Shown here one piece after another: positions 23,888 through 35,523 of a stretch of 64,000 nt of DNA. Source of the stretch: Lingula anatina (lineage: Eukaryota > Brachiopoda > Lingulata > Lingulida > Lingulidae); NCBI RefSeq assembly GCF_001039355.2, contig NW_019775690.1, positions 25,371-89,370 on the forward strand, written 5' to 3'. Numbering within the stretch: position 1 is the stretch's first letter; every line of letters starts with the position of its first letter. A program made the translations under genes and the position numbers. The notes beneath the pieces were generated by a model, which had not been told where the DNA came from, did no database searches, and saw only the letters and a program-made list of their open reading frames with translations.

Positions 23888-24947
23888 GTGTTGGGGGTGG
23901 TCGGCTCATGCCCTACTTAGATTCCACTTTACCAAAATAACACGATTCAGAGCTGGGCCTCCGAGGACGCGTATTTTGACAGCGCCCCTTGCATAGTTGA
24001 GAGCGACTTTTTTGAGTGTGTTAGGCCTCTCGCCTTTATTATGAGGTAACATCGTCTCTGATAGGAAGGTAGGTGTCTCACCTACATAATATGAGATTTA
24101 TAGATACCGATCTACATAGGGTGCCTTGAAAAGGGCATTTCGTGATTGGCACGATAGAGGCGTCTCGCCTGTCGAGGGAAGGGGGAGGGTGGACTGGTTG
24201 CAGAAAGCGCTTTTCAAGTAACCTTCATCAGCTGCAGAGTCCGAGATGAAAAAAAAAAGAAAAATTCAGGGGGTTGGTAAGCAAAGGTGTCTCGCCTTTG
24301 TTTAGTGAGTTTAACTCCCTGGGGGTTCACGCTAAATTGCAGTCAGCCGAGCGGGCACCATAGTTAATTACCCCATTACAGCTTTTAGTAGGCGGGACAG
24401 ACGCTTAAGCCGGTCAAGCTGACAGTAATCAAGTGAGACTCCCCACAGGGATAGATCGATCTAAAAATCTATCACCCCATTCTCATACACCCCATTTCCA
24501 TAGATTAGATCGACCTACTTTGGATCGACCTAACTCCCTGGGGGTTCACGCTAAATAGCTGTCAGCCGGGCGGGCACGAAAGTTAATTGCCCCTTACGGC
24601 TTGTAGTGGGCGGGGACGGACACTTAAGGGGGATTATCTGACGGTAGTCTGGTGAGACTCCCCACGGTGATAGATCGATCTAAAGTTGTGGGAATAGACC
24701 CATAGATTAGATCGACCTACATTGGATCGACCTAACTCCCTGGGGGTTCACGCTAAATAGCTGTCAGCCGGACGGACACGAAAGTTAATTATCCATTACA
24801 GCTTGTAGTAGACGGGGACGGACACTTAAGGCGGATTATCTGACAGTAATCTAGTGAGACTCCCCGCGGTGATAGATCGATCTAAAAGTTGTGAGAACAG
24901 AGCCTATGGAAATAGGGTGTAGGACATGAGCCCACCACCCCCAACAC
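23888..24947. repeat. 29-bp inverted repeat bracketing the hairpin and MITE cluster
   Basis: The segment 23888-23916 (GTGTTGGGGGTGGTCGGCTC and onward) recurs inverted at 24919-24947 with two mismatches. The two arms bracket the hairpin motifs and three of the four family-B MITE units. Confidence 0.65.
24022..24300. repeat. Series of small hairpins with constant TCT loop
   Basis: Perfect or near-perfect stems surround TCT: GTAGGTG-TCT-CACCTAC (24069-24085), AGGCG-TCT-CGCCT (24158-24170) and CAAAGGTG-TCT-CGCCTTTG (24282-24300). A weaker AGGC-CTCTC-GCCT lies at 24023-24035. Stem sequences differ while pairing is kept. Confidence 0.6.
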
Positions 24948-25166
24948 ATAGATCCCATTTCCAGAGATTAGATCGATCTACTTTAGATCGACCTAACTCC
25001 CTGGGGGTTCACGCTAAATAGCTGTCAGCCGAGCGGACACGAAAGTTAATTACCCCCTTACAGCTTGTAGTAGGCGGGACGGACATTTAAGCCGGATTGT
25101 CTAACAGTAATCTAGTGAGACTCCCCGCGGGGATAGATCGATCTAAAAGCTCTGGGAATACAGCCA
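24307..25166 (-). repeat. Local array of four family-B MITE units
   Basis: Four diverged units at about 24307-24478, 24483-24700, 24703-24900 and 24952-25165, all inverted relative to the copies at 3592 and 16294. Each carries CTCCCTGGGGGTTCACGCTA and GAGACTCCCC. The first lacks its outer terminus. The spacing is irregular, which suggests nested or repeated insertion followed by tandem growth. Confidence 0.88.
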
Positions 25167-25434
25167 TAGTCTTGTCAAATGCGGAATTACAATATCTTTA
25201 GTTAATACAGAAAATACTTCTCTCGTGTCTTTTATAGTGATTCATATAATGGGAAATTTCAATGCATTTCACACATTTTTCTCAGAAATATGCGTGACAT
25301 GACATACTTTTTAGTGTTACTTGCCCAGTGCAAGTGATTTCTGCGGTCTGGTGACCAGACTTTAAAACATACTTGCACGCAAACGTAACTGACTTGCTAA
25401 TGAATCACCTGCCTGACGTAAATTGTAGTTCAGA

Positions 25435-25485
25435 CCCCCCCCCACACACACACACACAGCAAAAAAAAAAAAAAAAAAAAAAAAA
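25435..25485. repeat. Poly-C / (CA)n / poly-A tract
   Basis: C-run at 25435-25443, (CA) repeat to 25458, then about 25 A residues. Simple sequence, possibly an old retroposon tail. Confidence 0.95.
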
Positions 25486-25660
25486 CTCACAGTGTTTAAA
25501 AAATTAATTTGGAGTGGGGCATGTGGATTTTTTTTTTAGGTCTACGTGCCCGACAGTAAAAATAGTTACTGTAAATGAACCTTTTCAAGGTCACCATCAA
25601 CTGTGGATAATTAGCTGCACTAATGGCAGCGGGGTAGTGTCATGCAGTAGCGCCTATCAG

Positions 25661-25832
25661 AGACGAACATTTACCTCGACGAAGACAACGATAGTTATGG
25701 CTATTGTTTGGCGGGTGATGTGGAAAACGGCAAATATCAGCTGCTTGTGCCAGGAAGGTATCGCGATGACAGAAACATCATTGGAGGTTCTACTGTCACT
25801 TGTCATTTCCTCCAGGCTACTTGCATGGCAAG
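25661..25832 (+). other. Orphan exon-like open segment
   Basis: Between an AG at 25659-25660 and a GT donor at 25833-25834, one frame reads ETNIYLDEDNDSYGYCLAGD followed by a similarly balanced tail with several cysteines. The composition is protein-like, unlike the surrounding AT-rich frames. There is a stop just upstream in frame and no partner exon was found. The acceptor lacks a good pyrimidine tract. It may be a relic exon; I do not recognise the family. Confidence 0.25.
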
Positions 25833-25984
25833 GTGAACAGCTCAAATCATGACGGCATTTCATCGAGACCCGAAACGCGGCGCGTCAGACATAATGCTAT
25901 CTGGGTTATTTTTACACCCACATAGCACTACCGATACACGTGCCAACCCTCATCCTGAGCCATAGATTGATTTTTTTTTTACTT

Positions 25985-26100
25985 AATATTCACAGATATG
26001 TCTCTAGGTAATTATGTGCAGTTTTCTGTACAGTGGTGTAGTGAAAAGTGCAGTAGAAAACTGTGTCATGAATTACCCAGGGGCATGTTTGTGAATATCT
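25985..26100. mobile_element. Short hairpin element, ~115 bp
   Basis: ATATTCACAGATATGTCTCT at the left is mirrored by AGGGGCATGTTTGTGAATAT at the right, and the arms continue with AATTA and CAGTTTTCT blocks. A half-copy occurs at about 15850-15890. Probably a small MITE of unknown family. Confidence 0.6.
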
Positions 26101-26567
26101 AGGATTGGTATAGAATCAGTCGCCAGCTGAGACATGAACCGTTTTGATCCCAGCTGAATGCGGTGGCAGGGATTAACCATGTGCATGTGCTTGCATTTCT
26201 GCCAGCTTTTGCTATAAAAAGTGAACATAAAATCCTGCATGAGACTTTGATGATAATGATGATAGACAGAGTGATCGAATGCTATTTGCAATGTGTACAA
26301 AAGACTTGACTTTTATTTACTGCGTAACACCATTCTGGTCTTATGACATAAGCACTTATAGGTCACTGCTTTTTTAATCTGATGATATTTCAACAAAATT
26401 TGAATGTTTTGTCTTAATTAACTGCGTTTTTGAAAAAAAGCTAAATGCGTTTGATCTCGATGGAAAACGTTGCTCCACAAGTGGTGTATTTCTTAGTATT
26501 CCTAAGTACATCTATAACGCGTACATAACTGAATTGTCTTAGTTAACGAAACGGCATGTTAATTTTG

Positions 26568-28628
26568 TCATATATGTTGTTTTACAAATGGTAAACTACT
26601 GTAATAATCCACATCAATTGGAAAATGGTCTTCGTTAGCTGTCCTGTTAAAGTAAAGCTCTTCCATACAGTCATACGCTAACGGTTCAAACGTCAAATGG
26701 AATTTGTTGGCAAATAGTTCTTTACGAGAAAGTAGTTTAGGAAGGTCTGTCACGCCAAATACGCATATGGCACGTACCACCTTGCCGCCGCAGTATTTGG
26801 CGTCTTCTCCGTACAGCCATAGCTTGTACCGGGTCAAAAACGGCTTTTTCTCAATGTCACCTAAAACATAAATGAAATTCATAAGACTGATATTATGACT
26901 GATCTTTAAAGAAAGTTTCTATGTTTCGAAGCAATACTTGATTGAATAGTTATTCTTAATGATCAAAACATTTAGAACCTTATTTAAGTATGTGGAAGAA
27001 ATAACGCGTTTTTCTTTACACGGAACCACTTTTTATGCACTGGGAGCTTTCGTTATTTTATTTTTTTACGAGTGGATGTTACCATCTTAGATCAACCGAG
27101 ATAATCTTTTAGGCTTATCTTAAATTAAAATCTTAGGAAGTGCTTCAAAGTAAAGACGGGACAAATTCAATATTGTCTCATAACCAGCCACGTGGTAAAC
27201 ATGAAGCAATGGACTGAATTGTTCAATGTGTTTTTAGCTGAATGCAAAAACTCTTAAACACATTGATAAAAACGGATTTAAACCAGGGCAAACTGTTTTA
27301 TCGTTTTATCTCCCTCAGATATTTTCCAGCCTCTCATAAAACAAATATAAAAACAAATATAAAACAAATACCAAATGAGGTTACCTGTGAAAGCCCCTGG
27401 TACTTTTAAGTGTGGGTTGATGTTGAGAGTGGCAAAGAAAGTCTCATCTGGAGTCCCAGTGTCTTTAACCCACTCTAAGAAATATTTTCCTATTTCACTA
27501 TTGATGACGTAATCGACATAGCCTCTGGTTGCCGCTATGTGGACAGATCCTTTGGCAAGTTTTATTTTCCAGCGTGGTGGCGACTTCTTTACGTTTGTCC
27601 TATAGAAACCACTCCAAACGTATTCTGTTCGATCGAGGTTCCTACTGCAAGAGATACAGGAAAACAGGATTATATATTATATATTATATATTATATATAA
27701 TATTGATTTGATTGATTATCGATGGAGCGTAAACGGCGACTCAGCTTGACTTTAAAAAAGCTGACCGGGGTAATTGACTTCCTTGAAAGACATTTTTTCT
27801 TTATTTGACATATATTCACAACATTGTTATGTAATACTCTACTGCAATGCGGCGTAAATTTTTTTTAAAGACATCAAAGTCCCAAGTTTTATCATGTTTA
27901 CACAGACTGTCGACAACTCAACATCAATTTCTATGAAAACATTTAATCAAACCAGCAAAGAAATAGGTTTGTGGTGGTAGTCGTATACTCGTGCCACCGT
28001 CGTGCTCTAAACAGCCCTTAATCCCCTATTCATCCTTATCAACTTTGCTAAACACGTTCATTTGCTATCAATTATACATATGTTTGTGACTAAAATCCAG
28101 ATCCAATTTTTTACCGTCCAGTGTCGGTATAACGTAATTTTGGTGAGTTAGCACGTAGCAAAATTAAACAAGGAAGTGGAACAGACAAGAAGTTACACGG
28201 CGAAGTATAAATATCATGTTTCAGCATGATTTATCTTTCTTTGTGTAACTACTTGTCTTTTCGCTTGCCTTTGGTTTTAATAAAAAAGTGTTTTATCGTG
28301 AAACTAATTCATAAACACGCCTGAAGTGTTTTAAATGCGCCTCTGTTGGCTCTCTGGTGGGAACCTGTTCGCCTACTGGTACCCTGGGTTTCAAATGTCC
28401 ATGAAAACTCTATATTATTAGCATGCTGACAGTAGTAAGAGAGGCGAGTTTAAAATAACATCTATTACTCGGATGGTGGTGGTGGTGGTGGGTGGTGGTG
28501 GGGGTAATATATTGGCGGACACAATCCGATCCAGAGCAGTACGCGCTTGCCATTGTACCTAAGCTTGGCTTGGGGGATGGGCATGAAATCTCATAATTTC
28601 TTTTAAACAAGGAAATGGTTTAGATTAG

Positions 28629-28699
<71 letters not shown>

Positions 28700-29684
28700 A
28701 AAAACAGCTTTGCCATTAGTGATACTCAGAAAGGAAAAAAAAAACATAACTCAGGGAGAACTTTCAGTAGACCCTCCTGGGTCTATTACTGTTTGTCTAC
28801 GACTATATCAAAAGTTTTTTGTTTGTTTAGTTTATTAAAAAGCCATATTATCATTGATCAGTGACTGCATGACCTAGATTATCTGACCAGACCAATGTAA
28901 TTTATATCCATCTCAACTATATGCTGTAGTGTACTAACCTTTTGATGTTTCCATCAATATCATTAGAATTATTATATGTTTGCAGTATTTTCACCAGTTC
29001 TTTGTTGGTTTTTAGTGGAAACTCCTGTCCGACTAAGTTTAAAAAATATTTCCAGTTTTTCTTCTTTAATAATTCTCTCATGCAGAGTATTTCTGGTTCC
29101 AAGACGCTAAATTCAGCCCATCTAACATCTACGCGTCTCGGGGCCATAAAGACGTTTTCTAAACATTCGCTCAGCAGCACTACCGCTTCATAGAAATCCT
29201 TCGGTGATTTGCTATCAACATGGATACAGTAAAAATTATGAGGGCGGTATACAGCTCGCAGCAACCTCTCCACCTGCTCAATGTCTTTGTACACCAAAAT
29301 ACTAAAAGCCAGCGGAAATTTCTTCTCTTCGGGAGATGCAGACAGGATATATTTCCTCTTATTTTTGAAGGCTGTGCAGTCTGATAGTGCGGTCTTGTAG
29401 AAATCAGGCGTGAGCGCTTTTTTGGGGGTTTCCATCGCCTTCTTGGCCTGCATAACCGCGTGCCTGTCTCCTTCAAATAACGCTTTGCAATTCCGTTGAA
29501 GCTGGTCTAATTTGTTCTGTTCCAGAACACCTAGTCTGTTGGCTTTCATTGCATATGGAGCCTGTTTGAAAGGTGAATAATTTTCCTTCCCACTGTAAAG
29601 CAGCAATATGAACAGAAACAGCAAGCAGAAACCACAGCTTATTGCAAACCCGGTTACTTTACACACAGGAGTTCTCTGCTCCAT
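26568..29684 (-). CDS. Beta-1,6-N-acetylglucosaminyltransferase (GCNT family), copy 3
   Basis: Exons 29684-28939, 27644-27385 and 26860-26568 close in frame at 432 residues. Intron positions and phases match copies 1 and 2. It is a type II Golgi protein with an anchor near residues 12-30 (ISCGFCLLFLFILLLY). The GT14 domain carries NCKALFEGDR, the QEFPLKTNKELVKIL block, PDETFF with the catalytic glutamate, NPHLKVPGA, and RAICVFGVTDLP / ANKFHLTF near the C-terminus. It is clearly more diverged than copies 1 and 2 from each other, and its flanks are not similar, so it is an older duplicate. The same reaction type is expected: GlcNAc transfer in beta-1,6 linkage. The acceptor is unknown. Confidence 0.92.
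28631..28697. repeat. (AT)n microsatellite in GCNT copy 3
   Basis: About 32 AT units in the first intron of GCNT copy 3. Confidence 0.97.
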
Positions 29685-31029
29685 AGGGAAAGATGATTGA
29701 CCTCAGCTGCCTGCCGGGACGAACACAAGTTCTGGAACCCTGATGTAAGGCAATCCCAGGCTGTCTGGTAATACTCGGGCCTCATGAAACATTTATTCCA
29801 AGACATCGATCTAGGGCGCATGGATATGTGGTAAATGGGTCTTTATCTAAACTTAACCGATGGAAGAAAGAGCGAGGGGGCACTACCCGTAACGCATTGC
29901 AATCGATAATGCCTGTAGGCAAACCGATGATATCCACTGCGCTATTAAATACGGATGTCATTGAGTAATAAAGTTTGTAATTGTATCTGTAATTGTAATT
30001 GTATCAAAAATCATTATTGTTGATCCTTTGTTACATAATTTTAAGCTGGGCTACATAAAGTAACTAAACGCTATGAAATAAACAGCTTTCTCTGTCTCCG
30101 TCCCGAGTATACACCCTTGGTCTAAAAGTTTGCTCCACCTTCAATTCTATGTGCTTTCATTTTACAAATGGAGATCACCTCACAGGTAAAAATTGCTAAA
30201 AATAGTGCTTTTTATTCCAGATACCACATCTAACATGATTAATGGCACAGAAATACAAAATAACGGTGAGGATAAACATATTTTATACCATTTATTCAAT
30301 TTGTAAAGATGTACCCCCTTAAATCCGATGTTTCACTGTGCTTTCCACAGAGGTAAAGAATTGTCCATTATATTAAAAACACCACCAAATGTCACCAAAC
30401 TTACACAATAAGCACTGGGATGTGCTCCTATGAGGTCACCCGCCTGATATCATGTGTATTTTCCGCGTCACATAAAACGTCACAGTAAGCAACTGAACAG
30501 AGAGTGAATAAACAAACTTATTTGCTATGGCAAAACAAAACGATCTATATTAACAGATAATTACATATTTGGACACTAGTCCAAATCATAGGAAGAGGCT
30601 AATTTTGTGTTTGTAAACGATTATGGCATACAATAAGGGTAGGTAAAACGTCTCGTTGTGCAAAATAATAATAAAATGATAATAATAAAAAAATGCGCAT
30701 ACTTTGAACTTATTTAGGTTGAATAAAAACCAGAAATTCGTCCACAAAATGCGTTTGGATGCAATGTTTTTGAACAAATGTCAGAAAAAATCGGCAAAAA
30801 TACGCCTTTACTGTTTTCTCTCCCCCAACACGTATGACACTCAAACTGCATTACAATAGCACATATACTTTACATTTCAAGATTGGTGCTGCAGATAAAC
30901 ATTTTCGCCATGTAAAACTTTTAAATATAAATGTATCTATTACAGCAGTGAAGATACATGCTCATCGTTTTGTTAAAATCAAAGTCTTAACTTTCCAATT
31001 GAACGTCAGGCAGTGCACTATAAGTCTTA
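29685..31029. other. Intergenic stretch, GCNT copy 3 promoter side
   Basis: No gene recognised. The 5' leader of GCNT copy 3 should lie just right of 29684. The rest is AT-rich non-coding sequence. Confidence 0.5.
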
Positions 31030-31253
31030 GACTCCGTTCACATGAAAAATCTATTTTCTAAAAATCTATTTTCTATTCGCGGTATCTTGTGATCACTCCG
31101 AGAGCAGCAGAGAATTAATTACAGCTTTGGAAGTAACTGGCTCGCGCTGCCAGTAATTACGCCGCGGGGTATTCAGGGCACAGACCGTGATCACAAGATA
31201 CCGCGAATAGAAAATAGATTTTTAGAAAATAGATTTTTCATATGAACGGAGCC
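31030..31253. mobile_element. Foldback MITE, family A (Harbinger-like), 224 bp
   Basis: The left end GACTCCGTTCACATG and right end CATATGAACGGAGCC are inverted, with a long paired stem carrying AAAATCTATTTTCTATTCGC. It is flanked by TTA at 31027-31029 and 31254-31256. Same family as 3313-3569, including the CTGGCTCGCGCTGCCAGTAA centre, but with one arm eroded near 31095-31130. Confidence 0.85.
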
Positions 31254-31306
31254 TTAATGCATCACCGATAGCATTTCGTCCACGCTAGGATCCAAGATAT
31301 ATATAC

Positions 31307-31503
31307 GGAGGCCGACTGGTGTCATGTAAAAAATTACTATCTCGAAATTTCGAGGTAGCTACCTCGAAATATCGAGATAATATTTTTATCCAAATTTCAA
31401 AATACCAGCTTGAAATTTCGAGATCACAATTTTTTGTCCAAATTTCAAAATACTCGAAAATTAGAGATTATGATTTTTTTAAACATGACACCAGTCGGCT
31501 TCC
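31307..31503. mobile_element. MITE with TCGAAATTTCGA sub-repeats, 197 bp
   Basis: Terminal inverted repeats GGAGGCCGACTGGTGTCATG and CATGACACCAGTCGGCTTCC differ at one position. The interior has several TCTCGAAATTTCGAG-type palindromes and two ATCCAAATTTCAAAATAC-like repeats. Flanks are ATATATAC and ATATAAAT, perhaps a decayed 8-bp duplication. Superfamily not assigned. Confidence 0.7.
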
Positions 31504-32601
31504 ATATAAATGCGTTGTAGCGGAATAAAACTCTGGACCACGATTAAAGTGTCCACCCCGGGTTTAGTTGCGACAGTTCCACCGTGTTACTTAACAGCTG
31601 GTCGCTTAAGCCGAAGTATTTGTAGGTGCTGTTTGGCCGCTAAACGCACGTTATCTCTTCCGTGGATGTAGAAGGCACCCCCCACCACTCGGCGCACCTT
31701 TGAATTTGTGCACTGTTTGACAAACTTTTTCATATGGTCGCCTGGCCCATAAACATGAAGCGATATTGACATCCACCATCAGCGTTGGTTTGTCTGTCTG
31801 TTAGTGGTCAAGATCTTTTCAATAAGTTCTCAAATTTTGATAAGATTTTCAGGATGGGCAAACAGACAGAAAAGAGGGAAGGGACTAATAACACTTTCAA
31901 CTGAATCTACCCGAAATGATTTTATTGCCTCTTTAATAAATGACTCTGGATATTACGGTTGTGTTAGACAAGTGCACACTCAACAGACAAGTCATTAAGA
32001 TCACGGGTAACAGTTATTTCAAGACCATTTTAATTTTCATTTAAAATGACAATCTTAGACAATTTAAGTCAAGTAAGCTGGGTGTACAGTTAATTGACCA
32101 AAAGATAAGACCCCAGCTTACAGCTACTTGTGGACCAATGATTGACAGTCTTAAGATTCTACCTGTAGACAACATATAACAATAGGCTGTCAGGTACTAG
32201 CATACTGGTGTGTATCACACTAAATTAAGAACACCTGGTGATTAACAAGAGTGAAAAGCAAGGCACTTTCAGTTTGTTCAGCAAAGATGTCGTATAAACA
32301 TGGATAACAAGTGTATTATATAACTCAAGCAACATTATAAAATAAGACATAAGATAAGACATGAACAAAAACAAGAAGTTAAATATGAATGCCAACTATC
32401 GACCGCTGCCAAAATTAAATTTAATTTCTCCCAGCAACTTACGAATATTCAAGAAGAAAAAGAAAACAAATTTAAAAATTATTTTATTTATGTGTGCGCC
32501 TGTTTGCCGGGTAAAAAAAAACTAGGTAACCTAATTTGAAGTTGGTGAATGTTTTATCCACCATTGTTAATTCAATGTTGGTCCCTTGGTGATGTCTGCA
32601 T

Positions 32602-32635
<34 letters not shown>

Positions 32636-33164
32636 GTATAGAATGAGAAAATGCACAACTCAAAATAATGAATACGGAAATTCTATCCCTTAGCTTTTGC
32701 AGCCCTTTGATATGAGGAACAAAATATATCTTTAAAAAATGGTTGATTCTCCAGGTGAAAGCACATTCACCATAAATTTAGAGTAAATAATGTATACAAT
32801 TAACAACAAATACCAAAGTTTGTATAAAAATATAGCTACCTAAACAGCCCCTTAATCTAACTAGCAATTTTTCTTTTAAAAGTTTATGATAATGTTATGA
32901 CAATACCTTTGCAATACTGCAGTGGCTTGATTATGGTTTTTAGCTTCATATGTTTTAGTAAATATGAATTTTCTAACAATAAAGAATATATATAAAGATG
33001 TCATAATACAGTGCATACAGGACTATTCACTATTTTGTTGTGTGGTAATAATATAATATATGTGGATATAACTGGATTTAACTTTTTTCACAATCGGGAC
33101 ATCAAGAAATCACAGATACATGTAATTTACATATTGACTGGACTGACAATTTTTTTTTGCCATT
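31504..33164. other. Intergenic stretch with (GA)n at 32605-32632
   Basis: No gene recognised. It holds one GA microsatellite and AT-rich sequence. The GALC 3' UTR could extend into its right end. Confidence 0.5.
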
Positions 33165-33670
33165 AGCAATACAAAAGATCCATTGAATGTCATTATGGAA
33201 ATCTGTTTTTATTTTAGAAGAAATACAGCTGATATATTGAAATTGCTAGGACATGATTAATGTGCAAGATTTTATGTGATTTTGTTTGTTAAGTAATGTA
33301 CAGCTGATATATTAGAAAGTGATAGGACATGATTGATGTGCAAGATTTTGTGATTTTATGTTTATGTTAAACGTTTTTCCAGCTGTAAAATTCAATTAAC
33401 AATAAAAAAAGATCCATTAAATGTCATTATGGAAATCTGTTTTTATTTCAGAACAAATACAGCTGATATATTGAAATTGCTAGGACATGATTGATGTGCA
33501 AGATTTTCTGTGACTTTATCTTTGATAAATATTGCTAAATATTTTATAGCTGGAAAATTAAATTAGCAATAAAAGATCTTTTACTGAACATCATCAAACT
33601 CTGTATTTATCTAAAACAAATACAGCTGATGTTACATATAGCTAGGACCTACTTGATGTGCAAAATTATA
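33165..33670. repeat. Degenerate tandem repeat, ~160-bp unit
   Basis: The phrase TACAGCTGATATATTGAAAT and the following GGACATGATTGATGTGCAAG recur at about 33234, 33299, 33458 and 33621. The spacing is 65, 159 and 163 bp. Lies downstream of the GALC stop codon. Confidence 0.8.
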
Positions 33671-33687
33671 GTTATGTTGTCCACTCT

Positions 33688-33815
33688 GAAATAATTTAAC
33701 CTTTCCTTCTGAATCATGTTTTGTCAATGAACATGTTGATAAAATCCATTATGAAATAATTTAACCTTTCCTTCTGAATCATCATGTTTTGTCAATGAAC
33801 ATGTTGATAAAATCA
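33688..33815. repeat. 65-bp tandem duplication covering the GALC stop codon
   Basis: The block GAAATAATTTAACCTTTCCT through AACATGTTGATAAAATC occurs at 33688 and again at 33753. The right copy contains the last ten GALC codons and the stop; the left copy repeats them in the 3' UTR. Confidence 0.88.
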
Positions 33816-35483
33816 GCCATTCCAAAATCATTGGTTCCTATGGCAACAAACCCGTAGGCTGAGACAACAGTCTTTAGCTCAAGGTTGAACACATCTTTGC
33901 TGTTTAACATGCCCCTCACCTTCTTTCCCTAAATTGATAATTTTTTTTCTGTAAAAACCAGTTTTTAATTTGCTTTATATCTATGACAATCTAAACATGC
34001 TGATAAAAATGAGATTCTGATTACCATTACACTAAGGAGTTGAGTCGAAATTCATCCTGGATATTAATTTTACAGTTGAAAAAATGCACCCAAGCTCATG
34101 CCATTCTTTTGTAAACATGTCATTTTTGGATACAGCAGCATATATTGGTTTGATGTAAATAACGTTTATTGTAACACTTGTTATTGCTGTATACTATACT
34201 ATGACACTCACCTGGGCAAAAAGAGACATAGATGTCCAAGTATTAAAATCAATGCTATTTGGAAGAGTTCCGTTTGCATAAACAACTTTTTGGGCTGAAA
34301 AAGAAGATTAAAACAAAGTATAATAATTTCATTAATTACATTTTTTATTTCATTTAAGTATAATGATTTCAATAATTTATCATTTTTTTCAAAACTATAT
34401 TTGTTTTTAAAAAAGGACTTCACAATCACATCTTTTTCTTGCTTGCTATTCTTGTTAATGCTCATATTCAAAATAATATATGTATTTTTACAGCAAGTCT
34501 CAATGAAAAAAACTTACCATAATCTGAAGAAAGCAAAAATTTCCTTTCCTCCAGTAGCAACCAGAAGTACAGGCCATTAGAGTACATGGCACTGCATCCC
34601 CCACTGCTGACACGGCTTGCTATAAATAACCCTGAGCTACCATTACTTGCTGGCACTCTACACATGATTTCTACTCTGACATCTGCCCTGCAACCATCAT
34701 TTAACTTATAATGATCACTGGATTAAGTGTACCATGTATGTCTTGAAAAAAATTCACAAAGAATGGCAACTGATATGTAATTGTTGTTTTGTAATTATGA
34801 TAAAATCAAGTACACCTATATCTACTGAACATTTTACAATAAATGAATTGTTATAAAAAGTAATTTTTCAGGTAGTAAAAAAGAGGTAAGTTATTTCTTA
34901 GGAAACTTGACATGTTTTTACCTGTGAGGCATGATATTTGATATCATGATATTTCCACAAGTCAGTGGTGTAATCATAACAGGAGGTAAAAACACATTTA
35001 ATCTTATAAGAAACAGTTTACTTTTTTAACATCTTAACACAAGAGGCAATAAAAACATACTTCATCATATTCAGGTACTGCCTTGTAAAATTTTCTAAAG
35101 CAAAATCACAACCCATCAATTTCACCAACTCTAGATATTTAAACGGTGCTTTGTCTCCATACCAAGAGTGGTTTCCTATCACAGCAATGGGCCTGGGCAT
35201 TCTCTTGGGCAAACAGGTGTCTATAGGAGGCTGAGGTACCACCTGACGTAGCACCTTAGGAATTCCAGGTTCAGAGGAAGACCTGATCTCAAAGGAGCCA
35301 GCTTGTGGTGCTAGATTATAAGGCTCACTGAATTCTGCATAGTCTGGAATATGAAAAGGGTACAATAATACAGGGCACAGTATGATTGTATATTGATGTA
35401 GACAGGATTTTGCCCAGGCTGTATAAATTGTAATACAATATTAATGTGATTGCATGTGACTGTTATAAAACTCACTTATGAAT

Positions 35484-35523
<40 letters not shown>

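Noticed and set aside
32605-32632. Possible CRISPR-like or functional array
   Set aside because: Simple GA dinucleotide repeat. No spacer-repeat pattern exists anywhere in the window, and the genome is eukaryotic.
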